Shown here piece by piece: positions 16,299-24,918 of a stretch of 64,000 nt of DNA. How positions within the stretch are numbered: position 1 is the first letter of the stretch; each line of letters opens with the position of its first letter. This DNA comes from Arcobacter sp. (GTDB taxonomy: Bacteria; Campylobacterota; Campylobacteria; Campylobacterales; Arcobacteraceae), in contig PKUK01000010.1 in the NCBI GenBank assembly GCA_002869535.1, forward strand, positions 31,751 to 95,750, read 5' to 3'. The notes beneath the pieces were generated by a model that was not told the origin of the DNA, ran no database searches, and was given only the letters and a program-made list of their open reading frames with translations. The translations under genes and the position numbers were made by a program.

Positions 16299-17600
16299 AT
16301 GAATAAAATTATATTATCAATTATTGTTTTAGTATTTTCATTAAATTTTTTATATGCAGAAGATAATACGGATAAGAAAGATGCACAAAGCAGATTTGAA
16401 TCTTTATCAAAATTAACAAATGTAATTGTAACTGTTGAAAAATATTATGTAGATGAATTAAAGTTACAAGAGATAGTGGATAAAGCCTTAAAAGGTTTGA
16501 TGCAAGAGTTAGATGCACATTCAACTTTTATGGATAAAAAATATTTCAAAGAGATGCAAATTCAGACAAATGGTTAATTTGGAGGATTGGGTATAACTGT
16601 TGGTATGAGAGATGGCGCTTTAACTGTTATTTCACCAATTGATGGTACTCCTGCATATGAAGCTGGTGTTAAATCAGAAGATATTATTTTAAAAATTGAT
16701 GATAAGTCAACTTTAAATATGACTTTAGATGAAGCTGTTGGACTTATGCGTGGAAAACCAAAAACACCTATTTCCTTAACAGTTGTTAGAAAACTTGAAT
16801 CAAAACCTATAACTATAGAGATTATTAGAGATATTATTAAAATTGAATCTGTAAAATCAAAAACAATAGGAAAAGATATTTTATACCTAAGAGTTACAAG
16901 TTTTGATAAAAATGTTACAGATAGCTTAACAGAAATAATTAAAAAAAGTAAAGATACAAAAGGTATTGTTTTAGACTTAAGAAATAATCCAGGTGGACTA
17001 TTAACACAAGCAATTGGAGTAGTTGACCTGTTTGTTGATAAGGGAATTATAGTTTCTCAAAAGGGTAGAGATAGTGAAAATGAAGAGGTATTTAATGCAA
17101 GTTACTCAAATACACTTTCAAGAATGCCTTTAGTTGTATTGGTAAATGGTGGTAGTGCTTCAGCTTCAGAAATTGTAAGTGGAGCATTGCAAGACCATAA
17201 AAGAGCAATTTTAGTTGGACAAAAAACATTTGGAAAAGGTTCAGTTCAAGTTGTATTACCAATTACTTCTGACAAAAGTGAAGGTATAAAATTAACTATT
17301 GCTAAATATTACTTACCAAGTGGAAGAACTATTCAAGCAACCGGTATTAGTCCTGATATCATTTCATACCCAGGGGCTGCTGTTCAAGCTCCAGATATGG
17401 ATTTTGCTATAAAAGAAGCGGATTTGAAAAAACACTTAGAGAGTGAATTAGAAAAAGTTGATGGTAAGGTAAAAAAAGTAGAAAAAGTTAAAGATAAAAA
17501 AGGTGATGATAAGGTTATCACAGAAGCTGATGCTTTAAAAGATAATCAATTAAAAACTGGGATTGATATATTAAAAAGTTTAATAATTACAAATAAATAA
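16299..17600 (+). pseudogene. ctpA: Carboxy-terminal processing protease CtpA, interrupted by TAA at codon 93
   Basis: Periplasmic S41-family serine protease, 433 codons plus stop. Signal peptide MNKIILSIIVLVFSLNFLYA is followed by an N-terminal helical region, a PDZ domain (from about residue 95) and the protease core, with Ser in GGSASASE (about residue 288) and Lys in TFGKGS (about 313) as the catalytic dyad. TAA at 16575-16577 falls at the PDZ entrance: TNG, stop, FGGLGITVG, where family members have Glu (TNGEFGGLGI), so GAA to TAA. The frame is otherwise open. Its place before purC-purS-purQ matches C. jejuni Cj0511-Cj0514. As read, no protease is made. Confidence 0.9.
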
Positions 17601-17651
17601 AACGATGACAATCTATAAATTAGATGTAAAAGAATAATCGGAGGAAAATAA

Positions 17652-18605
17652 ATGAAAATAAGTGATATTGTAGCACTTGGTCTTTGGCCTCAATCAAAGA
17701 AAACTACAACGCAAAAAGGTATTTCACAATTAGAAGAGTTAGGATATAACTTATTTTATATTGGTAAAAATGCAGATCTTTATACATGTCCAGGAGAAGA
17801 ACAGAAGGTACTTTTAGTTAGAAGCGACAGATGTTCAGTTTTTGATATTCCTTTAAATCTAGAAATTGAGGGAAAAGGTATTTGGCAAACTGCTATATCA
17901 AATAGCGGAGCAAGATTTGCAGAAGAATCAGGTATCAAAACAGCAATTTTATCTGAAACTGTTGACCAATCTTTAAGTGTTGCTCCAAGATGTCAGCTTA
18001 TGGAACTATGCAAAGCATTAGAAGCAGAGATTGATGGAGAAGTTGTACAGTTTGAATTTATTTTTAGAAACTATTTAACAGGTTCATTATTTGATGCAAC
18101 TCAAAAAGGCAATGACCCTTATGGTTTACAGTTAGATTCAACTTTACAAGAGTGGTATAAATTTGATACTCCAATCTTTACTCCAACTACAAAAGGTGTT
18201 AAAGATATTCCATTAAATTCTGCAAAGGTGCGAGAAAAATTTCCTGAAATTATTTCAAGTTTAGAAAAACTTTTTAAAGATTTTACACAGTATGCATATG
18301 AGAATGGTATTATTGTTGTAGATACCAAACTAGAAGTATTTGTAAATGCAAAAGGGGAATGGATTTTAGGTGATGAGATTTTAACACCTGAGAGTTCAAG
18401 ATTTATTTCAAAAGAAAAATTTGATGCTAAAAACTATATTTCAATGGATAAACAAATCCTTCGAAACTTTGCAAAAGAAAATTCTTGGAAAGAGAAAGCA
18501 AAAAGTTTAAAAGCTGGCGAAAAATTAGATGTTGAAGTTCCAGCTTCTATAAAAAATGAGGTTTTAAGTGGATATAAAACTATCCATGAAAGATTAAGTA
18601 AATAG
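17652..18605 (+). CDS. purC: Phosphoribosylaminoimidazole-succinocarboxamide synthase PurC
   Basis: Eighth step of IMP synthesis: joins aspartate to CAIR using ATP. Signature stretches are VDTKLEVF and GDEILTPESSRF, plus the N-terminal LLVRSDRCSVFD. At 317 residues it is longer than the common 240-residue PurC and has an extra N-terminal segment of about 25 residues. The start ATG follows GGAGGAAA. It lies upstream of purS and purQ with an 89-base gap that holds a promoter-like box. Confidence 0.93.
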   Translation: MKISDIVALGLWPQSKKTTTQKGISQLEELGYNLFYIGKNADLYTCPGEEQKVLLVRSDRCSVFDIPLNLEIEGKGIWQTAISNSGARFAEESGIKTAILSETVDQSLSVAPRCQLMELCKALEAEIDGEVVQFEFIFRNYLTGSLFDATQKGNDPYGLQLDSTLQEWYKFDTPIFTPTTKGVKDIPLNSAKVREKFPEIISSLEKLFKDFTQYAYENGIIVVDTKLEVFVNAKGEWILGDEILTPESSRFISKEKFDAKNYISMDKQILRNFAKENSWKEKAKSLKAGEKLDVEVPASIKNEVLSGYKTIHERLSK

Positions 18606-18661
18606 TTTTAAATGAAGTACTAGGTACTTTACAAATCTAAATTGCTAAAGGTATGTTTAGA

Positions 18662-18667
18662 TATAAT
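18662..18667 (+). promoter_or_regulatory. Probable -10 element for purSQ
   Basis: TATAAT preceded by TTTAGA, 27 bases before the purS ATG. Confidence 0.45.
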
Positions 18668-18694
18668 CGCAAAAATATAAATTGAAGGTAATAA

Positions 18695-18940
18695 ATGAAA
18701 GCAATCGTAAATGTAGCATTGAAACAAGGTGTATTAGATGACCAAGGAAAAGCAACGCATCATGCATTGGATACTTTAGGATTTAAAGAAGTTGTAAAAG
18801 ATGTAAGAATTGGGAAACAAATTATTTTAGAATTAAACTCTTCAACAAAAGAAGAAGCCCAAACAGAAGTTACAAAAATGTGTGAAAAATTACTTGCAAA
18901 TACTGTAATTGAAGATTACAATATTCAAATTATAGAGTAG
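18695..18940 (+). CDS. purS: Phosphoribosylformylglycinamidine synthase subunit PurS
   Basis: Small subunit of the three-part FGAM synthase (PurS-PurQ-PurL), 81 residues. Features include the opening KAIVNVALKQGVLDDQGKATHHAL and the ending EKLLANTVIEDYNI, both typical of PurS (conserved LLANPVIEDY-type motif). It is four bases from purQ. The large subunit purL is not in this window. Confidence 0.95.
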   Translation: MKAIVNVALKQGVLDDQGKATHHALDTLGFKEVVKDVRIGKQIILELNSSTKEEAQTEVTKMCEKLLANTVIEDYNIQIIE

Positions 18941-18944
18941 AATT

Positions 18945-19616
18945 ATGAATGTAGCAGTATTACAATTTCCAGGTACAAATTGTGAGTATGACACGAAATA
19001 TGCATTTGAAAAATTAGGTGCAAATGTTCAAATCATATGGCACAAAGATACAAAACTACCTGAAAACATAGATTTAATCGTTATTCCAGGTGGATTTTCA
19101 TATGGAGATTATTTAAGAAGTGGAGCAATTGCAAGATTTGCAAATATTATGGAATCAGTAAAAGAGTTTGCCTCAAAAGGTGGAAAAGTTTTAGGGATTT
19201 GTAATGGATTTCAAATCTTACTTGAAGCTGGTCTTCTTCCTGGTGCGATGAAGAGAAATGATTCATTGCATTTTATTTCAAAATATAATCATTTAAAAGT
19301 TATAGAAAATGAAAATAGTTTTTTAAATAAACTTAAAAAAGATGATGTAGTAAATATTCCAATTGCACATCATGATGGAAACTACTTCATTGATGCGGAA
19401 GGTTTAAAAGAGCTTGAATCAAATGAACAAATACTTTTAAAGTATTGTGATGAAAAAGGAAATCTTTTAAATATAAATGGTTCTGTTTCAAATATCGCAG
19501 GTATTTGTAATAAAGAAAAAAATGTTTATGGACTTATGCCTCACCCTGAACGTGCAATAGAAACACTTCTTGGATGTGATGACGGTGTTAAGATGCTAGA
19601 AGGTTTCTTCAAATAA
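18945..19616 (+). CDS. purQ: Phosphoribosylformylglycinamidine synthase subunit PurQ (glutaminase)
   Basis: Class-I glutamine amidotransferase that supplies ammonia to FGAM synthase, 223 residues. The nucleophile cysteine is in LGICNGFQ and the catalytic His/Glu in LMPHPERA; GGFSYGDYLRSGAIA is diagnostic for PurQ. It follows purS closely and ends at a hairpin. Confidence 0.96.
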   Translation: MNVAVLQFPGTNCEYDTKYAFEKLGANVQIIWHKDTKLPENIDLIVIPGGFSYGDYLRSGAIARFANIMESVKEFASKGGKVLGICNGFQILLEAGLLPGAMKRNDSLHFISKYNHLKVIENENSFLNKLKKDDVVNIPIAHHDGNYFIDAEGLKELESNEQILLKYCDEKGNLLNINGSVSNIAGICNKEKNVYGLMPHPERAIETLLGCDDGVKMLEGFFK

Positions 19617-19641
19617 TAAGAGGTAGTTTTACTACTTCTTA
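19617..19641 (+). terminator. Hairpin after purQ
   Basis: TAAGAGGTAG (19617-19626) and CTACTTCTTA (19632-19641) form a 10-bp stem with one G-U pair and a TTTTA loop. Little U-tract follows, so readthrough into the next gene is possible. Confidence 0.5.
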
Positions 19642-19654
19642 AAATAGGAAAAAT

Positions 19655-20860
19655 ATGAAAAGTATTTTTTATTTACTGCTTATTTCAGTTTTATTATTTG
19701 CTAATGAAAGTGAACCTCAAAACTCTTCTGAATTTATAAAAAAAGAGAGTTCAGTTTTTGATACTAGCAATAGTATACAAGCTGAAGAATTAAAAACAAG
19801 CTATTTTGAAGAGATTATTAATTATGAGTCAAAAAATGATTTAAAAGAAAAAAATATATACCTAAGCTACAAATCATTTCCCCAAAATATCTTTAAAAAT
19901 CAAAGATTTGAAATTATTTTAAAAGCCATAATTACAGCAGATGATTATGACAAAATTGAGACAAGATTTATCAATTCAAAAAATATGAATGTCTTAAATC
20001 CCGAATCTTCTTGGGAAGAGATAGAAGATAAAACCTTTGAAAATAAGTTTTATTTTAAAGCATATGAAGATAGTTTTGTAATGCCAACATTTCAAGTTGC
20101 TATTTATAAAAACTTAGAATTAATTGAAGTTCAAAATATAGCACCTCAAGAGGTTGCTTTTAGTGAGATAGGTAAAAATATCAATAACTTTTCATCTGTA
20201 ATTGCAAAAGATTTGGTAATTAATGCCCATAAAACAAAACAGTATAATAATGATGAACTAATAACAATTATGGATATTAATGCCGTAGAATCAAACTTAG
20301 AAGATTTTGCAATAAAAGGGGTAGAAGAGCAGGGAATCTCAAAAATTGATGATAACTATCCTGAACAAAATTTATTATACTATTTAGTCTTACCAGTTCA
20401 CACTAAAAAACTTGATTTCTCTTATTATAATAGTTTTGAAAAGAAATTTATAACAATCAAAATCCCAATAGTATTGGAAAATGAATTAGTTAGTACTCAA
20501 ACAGATTTAAATCCAAATAAAAGTAATATTTTATTGTATAAAAGAGTTGCACTAGGTGGATTATTTGCACTATTTTTAATAATTTATATTTGGAAAAGAA
20601 AAAAGATTTATCTTATATTAACACTTATAGCCTGTGTTGGATTATTGATTTATTCAATACCTAATAAAACTAGTACCTTAAAAAAAGATAGTTATATCTA
20701 TATCCTTCCAACAAAAAAGTCAACAATATTTCAAAAAACAAATAAAGATTATCTAGTTGAAGTATCGATAAAAAGAGGTGATTTTGTTAAAATTATTGTA
20801 GAACAAGGTGATAAAAGTATGATTGGATGGGTTAAAGAAGATGATCTTAACAAGAATTAG
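19655..20860 (+). CDS. Conserved periplasmic/membrane protein with C-terminal SH3-like region (Cj0515-type position)
   Basis: 401 residues, function not recognised. It has a signal peptide (MKSIFYLLLISVLLFANE), a large extracytoplasmic region rich in beta-strand-like sequence, two membrane segments near residues 297-312 and 316-331, then a C-terminal part ending VSIKRGDFVKIIVEQGD, MIGWVKEDDL, which resembles a bacterial SH3 fold. The same slot between purQ and plsC is held in C. jejuni by a periplasmic protein (Cj0515), so it is probably its ortholog. Confidence 0.7.
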   Translation: MKSIFYLLLISVLLFANESEPQNSSEFIKKESSVFDTSNSIQAEELKTSYFEEIINYESKNDLKEKNIYLSYKSFPQNIFKNQRFEIILKAIITADDYDKIETRFINSKNMNVLNPESSWEEIEDKTFENKFYFKAYEDSFVMPTFQVAIYKNLELIEVQNIAPQEVAFSEIGKNINNFSSVIAKDLVINAHKTKQYNNDELITIMDINAVESNLEDFAIKGVEEQGISKIDDNYPEQNLLYYLVLPVHTKKLDFSYYNSFEKKFITIKIPIVLENELVSTQTDLNPNKSNILLYKRVALGGLFALFLIIYIWKRKKIYLILTLIACVGLLIYSIPNKTSTLKKDSYIYILPTKKSTIFQKTNKDYLVEVSIKRGDFVKIIVEQGDKSMIGWVKEDDLNKN

Positions 20861-21530
20861 AGGAATAATAGTATTAATACAGTTTACTATAACTGTAGCA
20901 ATTGTTGTAGTCTCTATGTATACTTTTAAAAATCATGTGCATAAGATTATAAAATTATGGATGAAATTACAAATTTTCTTTTTAGGTATTAAGATTGAAG
21001 AAGTTGGTAAAATGGATGAATCATGTGATATGGTTATTATGAATCATCAAAGTCTTCTTGATATTATAGTAATAGAACATATTCACAACAGACATTTAGC
21101 ATGGGTTGGAAAAAAAGAGATTACTGATCTGTTTTTCTTTGGGCATATTATGAAAGCTCCCCAAATGATTACAATTGATAGAGAGAATAAAACAGGTTTA
21201 ATAAAGCTTATCAAAGAAGCAAAAGATAGATTATCTAAAAATAGACCAATAGCAATATTTCCAGAAGGTACTAGAAGTCAGGGCGACAATATGCTAAGTT
21301 TTAAAGCAGGTGCTGCAATGGTAGCAAATAAATTGAACTTAAAAGTACAACCATTAATTATCATAAATACAAAAAAAATATTAGATTCTCAAAAACTTCA
21401 AGCAAATCCAGGAGTTGTGAAGGTTATTTATTTAGATCCTGTTCAAGCTAATAAAGATACAAATTGGTACAAAGAAACTGAAGAGAAAATGAAAGAAGTA
21501 CTAGCCACTCATATGCGAAAAGAGCTGTGA
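20841..21530 (+). CDS. plsC: 1-acyl-sn-glycerol-3-phosphate acyltransferase
   Basis: Inner-membrane enzyme adding the second acyl chain to make phosphatidate. The catalytic NHxxxxD motif reads NHQSLLD; the acceptor-site motif reads FPEGTRSQG. An N-terminal hydrophobic helix (GIIVLIQFTITVAIVVVSMY) anchors it. The frame extends to a TTG at 20823, but the ATG at 20841 (MILTRIRG) is the better start; it overlaps the previous gene by 20 bases. Order purQ-(periplasmic)-plsC-crcB equals that of C. jejuni. Confidence 0.93.
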   Translation: MILTRIRGIIVLIQFTITVAIVVVSMYTFKNHVHKIIKLWMKLQIFFLGIKIEEVGKMDESCDMVIMNHQSLLDIIVIEHIHNRHLAWVGKKEITDLFFFGHIMKAPQMITIDRENKTGLIKLIKEAKDRLSKNRPIAIFPEGTRSQGDNMLSFKAGAAMVANKLNLKVQPLIIINTKKILDSQKLQANPGVVKVIYLDPVQANKDTNWYKETEEKMKEVLATHMRKEL

Positions 21531-21916
21531 TGACACTCTCTTGGCAGACAATTTTAGCAGTAGGTTGTGGGGGATTTTTAGGGGCAGTTGCAAGGGTATA
21601 TGTAACTCACAGCATGAATTTATCTATGAAATCAGATTTTCCCTGGGGAGTTTTAACTGTAAATATTATTGGAAGTTTTTTAATAGGAATTCTATTTGCA
21701 ATATTTGTACACTATACCGTTTCTGATACTTTAAAAGCTTTTTTAACAAGTGGGTTTTTAGGAGCATTGACTACATATTCAACATTTGCAATGGAGAGCT
21801 TCTTTTTACTTAATAGTTCACTTATTTTAGGTGCTACAAATATGTTTTTAAATCTTTTTGGAACAATCGTTGCTGCAGGTAGTGGATACAAACTTTTAAG
21901 CTTTTTACTTAAGTGA
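21530..21916 (+). CDS. crcB: Fluoride channel CrcB/Fluc
   Basis: Small four-helix membrane protein that dimerises to export fluoride, 128 residues from the ATG at 21530 (a GTG at 21527 is in frame). Motifs: GGFLGAVARVYV near the N-terminus, LTVNIIGSFLIG, and GFLGALTTYSTFAMES, where the central Thr/Ser-Thr-Phe track binds fluoride. The start overlaps the plsC stop codon. No fluoride riboswitch is visible, as the gene is internal to the operon. Confidence 0.93.
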   Translation: MTLSWQTILAVGCGGFLGAVARVYVTHSMNLSMKSDFPWGVLTVNIIGSFLIGILFAIFVHYTVSDTLKAFLTSGFLGALTTYSTFAMESFFLLNSSLILGATNMFLNLFGTIVAAGSGYKLLSFLLK

Positions 21917-21947
21917 AATAATCCAATTTATTTAAGGATTAAGAAGA

Positions 21948-21953
21948 TATAAT
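21948..21953 (+). promoter_or_regulatory. Probable -10 element for tatA-argS
   Basis: TATAAT 40 bases before the tatA ATG, preceded by AAGAAGA; no clear -35 box. Confidence 0.4.
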
Positions 21954-21993
21954 ATTCCTTAAATTTAGAAAAAAGTCAATATAGGAGAATAAT

Positions 21994-22233
21994 ATGGGTA
22001 TGCCAGGTGGTATGGAATGGATTTTAATTGCGTTGGTAGTGTTATTACTTTTTGGTGGTAAGAAAATCCCTGAGTTAGCAAAAGGTTTAGGTTCTGGAAT
22101 TAAGAACTTTAAAAATGCTGTTAAAGAAGATGAAAAAGAAGAAGAAGTTGCAAAAGCAGATAAAGCTGATGAAATAGAAGATAAGAAAACAAAAACTGCT
22201 TCAGTAGATACAGAAGATAGTAAAAAAGCTTAG
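21994..22233 (+). CDS. tatA: Sec-independent protein translocase subunit TatA
   Basis: Pore-forming component of the twin-arginine pathway, 79 residues. One N-terminal membrane helix ([14 protein letters not shown]) is followed by the [21 protein letters not shown] amphipathic region, then a highly charged Lys/Glu/Asp tail. RBS AGGAG. It lies just ahead of argS, as in C. jejuni (tatA-argS pair). TatA versus TatB cannot be separated strictly, but the FGG motif and length fit TatA. Confidence 0.94.
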   Translation: MGMPGGMEWILIALVVLLLFGGKKIPELAKGLGSGIKNFKNAVKEDEKEEEVAKADKADEIEDKKTKTASVDTEDSKKA

Positions 22234-22243
22234 GAATTAATAG

Positions 22244-23836
22244 TTGCAAATTCAAGTAAAAGAATATATAGAAAAGATATTAGAAACACAAAATTTAGTT
22301 TTAGAAAAACCTAAAGATATCTCTTTAGGTCATTATGCAACACCAGTTGCTTTTTCATTGGCTAAAGAGTTAAGAAAAAATCCAATGCTAATTGCACAAG
22401 AATTAGCCGATAAGTTTAAAGATTCGCAAATCTTTGATAGTGTAACAGCTGTAAAAGGTTTTGTGAATTTTAAACTTTCAAACAGTTTTTTAGAAGAGCT
22501 TACTTCAAAACTTTTTGAAGATGAAGAAGCTTTTGCAAAGGGTGAAAATAAAAATCAAACAGTTCTTTTGGAGTATGTTAGTGCAAATCCAACAGGACCA
22601 CTACATATTGGACATGCAAGAGGTGCGATTTTTGGTGATACTTTAGCTCGTGTTGGTAAACACTTAGGTTATGATATTACTACAGAGTATTATATAAATG
22701 ATGCTGGTGCACAAATGGATATGTTAGGACTTTCTGTATCTTTAGCTGGAAGAGAGTTTTTGCTAAATGAAACAGTTGACTACCCTGAATCATATTATAG
22801 AGGCGAATATTTAATAGATATTGCAAAAGAGATTCAAAAAAACTTTGGTGATGATATTTTTAATGATGAAACAAGATTTAGAGAGATGGCTTTATTTGCA
22901 AAAGATGAAGTTCTTAAAATCATAGAAAAAGATTTAAAAGATATTGGAATTAGTTTTGATAATTATATTTCAGAAAATTCACTATACTCTTCATGGGAAG
23001 ATACAAAAACTGTTTTAGAAAAAAATGGTTCTTTATATGAAAAAGATGAAAAAGTATTTTTAAAATCAACTGCCCATGGGGATGATAGTGATAGAGTTGT
23101 TGTAAGAGATAATGGTATTCCAACATATTTAGCAGGGGATATTATCTATCATAAACATAAATATGATAGAAACTTTGATAGATATATAAATATCTGGGGT
23201 GCTGATCATCATGGGTATATTACAAGGGTAAAAGCTGCAATTGAATTTTTAGGAAATGACTCTTCTAAATTAGAGATTATACTTTCTCAAATGGTACAAC
23301 TTTTAAAAGGTGGTGAGCCTTATAAAATGAGTAAGAGAAAAGGTAACTTTATTCTTATGAGTGATATTTCAGAAGAGATTGGAGCAGATGCACTTAGATT
23401 TGTATTTTTAACTAGAAAAAGTGATACTCACTTGGAGTTTGATTTGGAAATGTTAAAAAATCAAGACTCATCAAATCCAGTGTTTTATATAAATTATGCC
23501 CATGCAAGAATTAATCAAGTATTTAAAAAAGCAAATTTAACAACAAATGATGTAAAAGATGAGAAGTTTGAAAATTTAAATGAAGATGCTATAAATTTAG
23601 TGTATGAATCACTACTTTTACCAGCAATTATAAATGAAGCTTTTGAAAAAAGAGATATGCAAAAAATCACTGATTATTTATACTCTCTTGCATCTTCAGT
23701 TCATAAGTTCTATAATGAACATAAAGTATTAGATTCAGATGAGCAAAATAGTTATTTGAAAGTTTTAAGTGTAGTCTCTTTATCAATAAGAACTGGTTTA
23801 AAATTATTAGGAATAAAAGCTAAGGAGGTAATGTAA
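22244..23836 (+). CDS. argS: Arginyl-tRNA synthetase
   Basis: Class I synthetase, 530 residues. The HIGH motif reads PTGPLHIGHARGA and the KMSKS-like loop reads KMSKRKGNF; the N-terminal Add-1 domain and the C-terminal helical anticodon-binding domain ending in LLGIKAKEVM are present. The start is TTG at 22244 with AGGA about nine bases before it. It ends in TAATG, overlapping the next small gene by one base. Confidence 0.97.
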   Translation: MQIQVKEYIEKILETQNLVLEKPKDISLGHYATPVAFSLAKELRKNPMLIAQELADKFKDSQIFDSVTAVKGFVNFKLSNSFLEELTSKLFEDEEAFAKGENKNQTVLLEYVSANPTGPLHIGHARGAIFGDTLARVGKHLGYDITTEYYINDAGAQMDMLGLSVSLAGREFLLNETVDYPESYYRGEYLIDIAKEIQKNFGDDIFNDETRFREMALFAKDEVLKIIEKDLKDIGISFDNYISENSLYSSWEDTKTVLEKNGSLYEKDEKVFLKSTAHGDDSDRVVVRDNGIPTYLAGDIIYHKHKYDRNFDRYINIWGADHHGYITRVKAAIEFLGNDSSKLEIILSQMVQLLKGGEPYKMSKRKGNFILMSDISEEIGADALRFVFLTRKSDTHLEFDLEMLKNQDSSNPVFYINYAHARINQVFKKANLTTNDVKDEKFENLNEDAINLVYESLLLPAIINEAFEKRDMQKITDYLYSLASSVHKFYNEHKVLDSDEQNSYLKVLSVVSLSIRTGLKLLGIKAKEVM

Positions 23837-23952
23837 TGAAATGGATTATTATTATTTTTGCAGCAGTAATTGCTATTGCCGTTATCACTGGATATACAGG
23901 TGGGGCAAAGGATGCTACAAGTAATTATGGTAAGGTTATGAGAGGAGGGTGA
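23836..23952 (+). CDS. Small single-span membrane protein, 38 residues
   Basis: ATG at 23836 overlaps the argS stop in a TAATG junction, with AAGGAGG a few bases upstream in the end of argS. The product is a hydrophobic helix (MKWIIIIFAAVIAIAVITGY) followed by a short polar tail, TGGAKDATSNYGKVMRGG. The strong ribosome binding site, coupling and clean transmembrane pattern argue that it is a real protein. Function unknown. Confidence 0.6.
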   Translation: MKWIIIIFAAVIAIAVITGYTGGAKDATSNYGKVMRGG

Positions 23953-23953
23953 A

Positions 23954-24280
23954 TCAACCCTCTTTGTTAGTTTCTAGTTCACTTAAGAACTCTTCTATTG
24001 AGTATTTGTCTCTTGTTTTTTCATTCATTAGGTGTATAAAAGCATCACCTAAATCAATTACTGTCCAATCCTCATTTTCATCAACTCTTAAAAACTCTTC
24101 ACCTGAAGGTTTTAATTCATCTTTTAGATGGTTTAATAAAGCAAAACCATGTTTAGCATTTAATGTTGTTGCAATAACAACAAAATCTACAATATAATCT
24201 TTATTTTGAAGATCAATTACTTCAACATTTACTGCTTTTTTATCTTCTAATACTTTTACAATTGTTTCTTCTCTAGTCAA
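23954..24280 (-). CDS. rsfS: Ribosome silencing factor RsfS (Iojap family)
   Basis: Binds ribosomal protein uL14 and blocks subunit joining in starvation. Family pattern is clear: VLEDKKAVNVEVIDLQ, DFVVIATTLNAKH and DWTVIDLGDAFIHLM. The frame reaches an ATG at 24319 inside nadD, but a TTG at 24280 (protein starting with Thr-Arg-Glu-Glu after Met) has AAAGG at proper distance, begins just after the nadD stop, and fits family N-termini better; I prefer it (108 residues). The nadD-rsfS pairing is common in bacteria and is present in C. jejuni. Confidence 0.9.
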   Translation of the reverse strand: MTREETIVKVLEDKKAVNVEVIDLQNKDYIVDFVVIATTLNAKHGFALLNHLKDELKPSGEEFLRVDENEDWTVIDLGDAFIHLMNEKTRDKYSIEEFLSELETNKEG

Positions 24281-24293
24281 TATGTGTACCTTT

Positions 24294-24830
24294 TTAGTGC
24301 CAAAACTTTTTGACATCATCTTTTATTTTATCTGGAACAAAATTTAAGTCCAAATTATCTCTTAACTGTGTAGAACTTATATTTATATCTACGTTTAAAG
24401 TTTGTATATTATCATAAATATCATTACAAAAGCCATTTCTTGTTACAACCACCAATTCTACCTCTTTTAAAATATCTTCAACATGATACCAAGTATCTAA
24501 TTTTTCATAATTATCAGCACCAATTATAAAATATATTTTTTCTGGTCTGTAATACTCTTTTAAATAATTGATTGTTTCAATAGAGTAAACAGGTCTATTT
24601 TGTTTAATCTCATAATCGCTAATCAAAATTTTTTCATCATCTTGAAAGTTTTCACTTAGTAAAAAAAGTCTCTCATTGGGTGTTAGATGTGATTTTATCT
24701 TTTGTGGATTTAAAAAAGTAGGAACTAAAATAATAAGGTCTAAATCTAAGGTTTTGAGCGCCTCATTTACGATAGTTTCATGGGCAATGTGTATTGGGTC
24801 AAAACTACCACCAAAAATTGCAATTTGCAC
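24294..24830 (-). CDS. nadD: Nicotinate-nucleotide adenylyltransferase
   Basis: Makes deamido-NAD from nicotinate mononucleotide and ATP, 178 residues. The nucleotidyltransferase signature GGSFDPIHIAHE is at residues 7-18, and ISSTQLRDNL, the (H/S)SSxxR-type motif, near the C-terminus. The start is GTG at 24830. It is divergent from gapA and upstream of rsfS. Confidence 0.95.
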   Translation of the reverse strand: MQIAIFGGSFDPIHIAHETIVNEALKTLDLDLIILVPTFLNPQKIKSHLTPNERLFLLSENFQDDEKILISDYEIKQNRPVYSIETINYLKEYYRPEKIYFIIGADNYEKLDTWYHVEDILKEVELVVVTRNGFCNDIYDNIQTLNVDINISSTQLRDNLDLNFVPDKIKDDVKKFWH

Positions 24831-24847
24831 TTAATATAATCCTTTAT

Positions 24848-24853
24848 ATTATA
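24848..24853 (-). promoter_or_regulatory. Probable -10 element for nadD-rsfS
   Basis: Minus-strand GTATAAT lies 18 bases before the nadD GTG, in the 88-base region shared with gapA. Confidence 0.4.
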
Positions 24854-24918
24854 CTTAAATTATATTATAGCAACTTTTAGATAAAATGCCTTAAATATAT
24901 AAAAACAAGAGGGACAAA

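Noticed and set aside
9213..16577. TAA being read as an amino acid in this organism
   Set aside because: Most genes in the window end normally at TAA, often inside or beside terminator hairpins, so general reassignment is excluded. Site-specific readthrough is not ruled out but has no visible signal.
21530..21916. Fluoride riboswitch before crcB
   Set aside because: The gene begins within the plsC stop codon, so there is no leader that could hold one.
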